A stretch of DNA of 14,185 bases from an uncultured Clostridia bacterium (lineage in GTDB: Bacteria; Bacillota; Clostridia; UMGS1883), in the NCBI GenBank assembly GCA_947629615.1, contig CANRER010000024.1, positions 1-14,185 of the forward strand, in the 5' to 3' direction. The notes beneath the pieces were generated by a model, which saw only the letters and a program-made list of their open reading frames with translations, was not told where the DNA came from and did not search any database. Positions within the stretch are counted from its first letter, which is position 1. Each line of letters starts with the position of its first letter. Shown here piece by piece: positions 12,423 through 14,185 of this stretch. A program made the position numbers and the translations under genes.

Positions 12423-14185
12423 ATGGCGGGCGAGGCGCTTGGAAGGCTTTTCGCGTCATCGCTGGCGGGCGCGGCGCTCACGGCGGCGCTCGTGCTGATA
12501 AGGCCGCTTACCGAAAGAATTTTCGGCTATGCGTGGCGATACTACATATGGCTCGCGGTGCTTGCGACGCTGTTGCTGCCGGTGCGGTTTTCGCTGCCTC
12601 AACGGGCCGAGGCCCCACAGGCGGACGCTCGGCGCGTGCGGATGACGGTGGCGCAGTCCTCCTCCGAAGCGTCCGAAGCCGCCCCCGAGGCGGCCGCCTA
12701 CGTAAGCGAGGCTCCGCCTCCCGCACAGATACCGAACGTTGCGGAGCGGCTCGACTTCGCCCGCGGCCGCGAGAGGGAGCTGCTTTTGATATGGCTCGCG
12801 GGCGCGGCGGGGCTTGCTCTCGCGTATGCGGCGGGGTATTTGCGGCTGCTCAAGACCGTGCGCGAAAGCTCCGTGGAAATATCCTGCCCCGAAATACGCA
12901 AATACACCGATAGAAACGTGCGGGCGTTGGCGAGCGACGCGTTTTCGGCACCGTTCATTATAGGCGTCGTGCGCCCCGCGCTGGTGCTGCCGAACAGGCC
13001 GCTGACCCCATCGCAGCTCGACAATATACTGCGCCACGAAATGACGCACCTTCGGCGCGGGGATATTTTGTACAAGTGGCTGGCGGTGTTCGCGAAATGC
13101 GTCCATTGGTTCAATCCCGCCGCGCATTACGCCGCGCGGCAGATAAACATTGAGTGTGAAATCTCCTGCGATTTGGCGGCGATAAAGGGCCTCGACGCGG
13201 ACGGGGAGAGGGAGTACGTCGATACGATACTTTCCCTGCTCTCGAGCGCGCCGCCGCGGGCCGTGCCGCTGACAACGGGCATGGCCGGGAGCAAAAGGGC
13301 TATTAAAAGGAGGCTTATAACGATGAAAAACAAAAGGACGATCGGCAGGGTGATGTCGGCCCTGTCGGCGGTCGTAGCGGTTCTTATGTTTGCCGCAACC
13401 GTGTTTGCGAGCGGCGCGCTGGCCGGTTTGGCGGCGGAGGGCTACACGGTCAAAATTACGGGCGGTGGCGAAAAAATCGAGCTTGAGAACAAGCCGTTTA
13501 TCAAAAACGGCGAGGTTTATCTGCCTCTCAGGGAGATTTTTGCGAAAATGGGCTTCGCTGATAATCCTGAAAATGAAATCAGGTGGAACGACGGTTCGAT
13601 AACGATTATTATTAAGCCAATGAAGGGAACGGCCCCGAACGTCGTTACATACGAGTACAATATTCAAGTCGGTAAAAAAGAAATCACCAGTCGTATGTGG
13701 TCGCATTTGTTTGGCTATGATAATTACTTGATCGAAGATACGTGGAACGCGCCGCTGCTGCGAAATTCAGTCGTTTATGTTCCGTACGAGTACGTGGACA
13801 GAATGCTTGGCGGCAAGAATAAGTTTTTCCGACAAAACAGAATAGACATTGACTATGCCGTGTTCGACAGGTACGGGGCGGAAAAAACGCTCGACGTTAT
13901 AAAGGGAATGTCAAGACAACTGCTGGGCTATGAGCCGTTTAAGCTCGCCCCGAATCACTCGGACGAGCGTACGCTGTGCTATGACACAATCAGAAGCCTT
14001 GCGGACGTGTTTGAAAGCGGCAGGCTTGAAAGCATGGAACCGTATTTCACCGGGGATTTTGCCGCCACGGCGTTTGACGGCAACGCCTTCTTGGGCATGA
14101 GACGTGGGAGGATAGGGACGGTTATATCGATAGACTTTTACCCGGACGGGAATTACTACACCTCGTTCTATCTTTACCCGAGCGG
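12423..14185 (+). CDS. BlaR1/MecR1-like M56 metallopeptidase sensor with stalk-like outer domain (partial, runs off the window)
   Basis: The frame is open from the ATG at 12423 to the window end, giving 587 complete codons and no stop. Likely membrane helices are at about 11-28, 39-57 and 120-141, with a fourth at about 307-330. The zinc peptidase motif HEMTH is at 205-209, and Glu244 or Glu246 in the ECEISCD element (244-250) is the probable third ligand, as in the M56 family. In BlaR1 the outer C-terminal part is a penicillin-binding domain. Here it begins with a region resembling the copper amine oxidase N-terminal/stalk fold (VYLPLREIFAKMGF at 365-378, EIRWNDGSITIII at 385-397; a second VYVPYEYVDRML at 451-462). 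An unidentified region follows from about 480. I saw no SxxK, SxN or KTG set. It is coupled to the repressor gene (AAGGAGG at 12409-12415) and should relay an envelope signal to it. Base composition becomes more AT-rich after about 13550. Confidence 0.88.
   Translation, partial: MAGEALGRLFASSLAGAALTAALVLIRPLTERIFGYAWRYYIWLAVLATLLLPVRFSLPQRAEAPQADARRVRMTVAQSSSEASEAAPEAAAYVSEAPPPAQIPNVAERLDFARGRERELLLIWLAGAAGLALAYAAGYLRLLKTVRESSVEISCPEIRKYTDRNVRALASDAFSAPFIIGVVRPALVLPNRPLTPSQLDNILRHEMTHLRRGDILYKWLAVFAKCVHWFNPAAHYAARQINIECEISCDLAAIKGLDADGEREYVDTILSLLSSAPPRAVPLTTGMAGSKRAIKRRLITMKNKRTIGRVMSALSAVVAVLMFAATVFASGALAGLAAEGYTVKITGGGEKIELENKPFIKNGEVYLPLREIFAKMGFADNPENEIRWNDGSITIIIKPMKGTAPNVVTYEYNIQVGKKEITSRMWSHLFGYDNYLIEDTWNAPLLRNSVVYVPYEYVDRMLGGKNKFFRQNRIDIDYAVFDRYGAEKTLDVIKGMSRQLLGYEPFKLAPNHSDERTLCYDTIRSLADVFESGRLESMEPYFTGDFAATAFDGNAFLGMRRGRIGTVISIDFYPDGNYYTSFYLYPS

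Noticed and set aside
12456..13706. Long antisense open frame (416 codons) opposite the M56 gene
   Set aside because: The plus strand carries the intact HExxH protein with a proper ribosome-binding site. The antisense translation is Arg/Gly/Pro-rich and matches no family. Such shadows are expected in GC-rich DNA.

Overview
The window looks like chromosomal DNA from a GC-rich, anaerobic, Gram-positive member of the Clostridia, probably of the Oscillospiraceae/Ruminococcaceae type. The evidence is a YlmC/YmxH-type sporulation-associated protein, an [FeFe]-hydrogenase maturase (HydF), an S-layer-homology surface protein, a BlaI/M56 sensor pair, strong AGGAGG ribosome-binding sites, frequent GTG/TTG starts and canonical TTGACW-N17-TATAAT promoters. 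I saw no phage genes, transposase, CRISPR array, tRNA or rRNA. Most of the window is ordinary housekeeping and envelope DNA.

Layout. (1) 48-278 encodes a small PRC-barrel YlmC/YmxH protein. (2) 383-2452, with its own promoter, encodes a secreted protein with two DUF6273-like modules, a CxxC tail and a C-terminal membrane anchor. (3) 2493-4538 holds hydF and lgt 18 nt apart. (4) 4651-7743, behind a strong promoter, encodes a 1030-residue SLH-domain protein and ends at a hairpin terminator. (5) 7826-10105 is a tight cluster with overlapping genes: rnc, an Elp3-like radical SAM enzyme and a Pat-like GNAT acetyltransferase. (6) 10106-10530 has no gene. It contains palindromic repeat modules and a two-way terminator. 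(7) On the minus strand lie a phosphoglycosyl transferase (10561-11229) and rnhA (11378-11860), each with its own promoter. (8) On the plus strand, 12046 to the window end holds a blaI-like repressor and an M56 metallopeptidase sensor, expressed from a promoter covered by two matching palindromes. The sensor gene runs off the window.

How the genes fit together. Several products act at the cell envelope: the DUF6273-like protein, Lgt, the SLH protein, the sugar transferase and the M56 sensor. The BlaI/M56 pair is the clearest regulatory circuit. Its likely operators are visible, and its sensor carries a stalk-like (copper amine oxidase N-terminal-like) outer region instead of a recognisable penicillin-binding domain. 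The most interesting items are that sensor with its twin operators, the inverted palindromic repeats at 10195-10446, and the GNAT gene and repeats that follow the radical SAM gene where I would expect smc.
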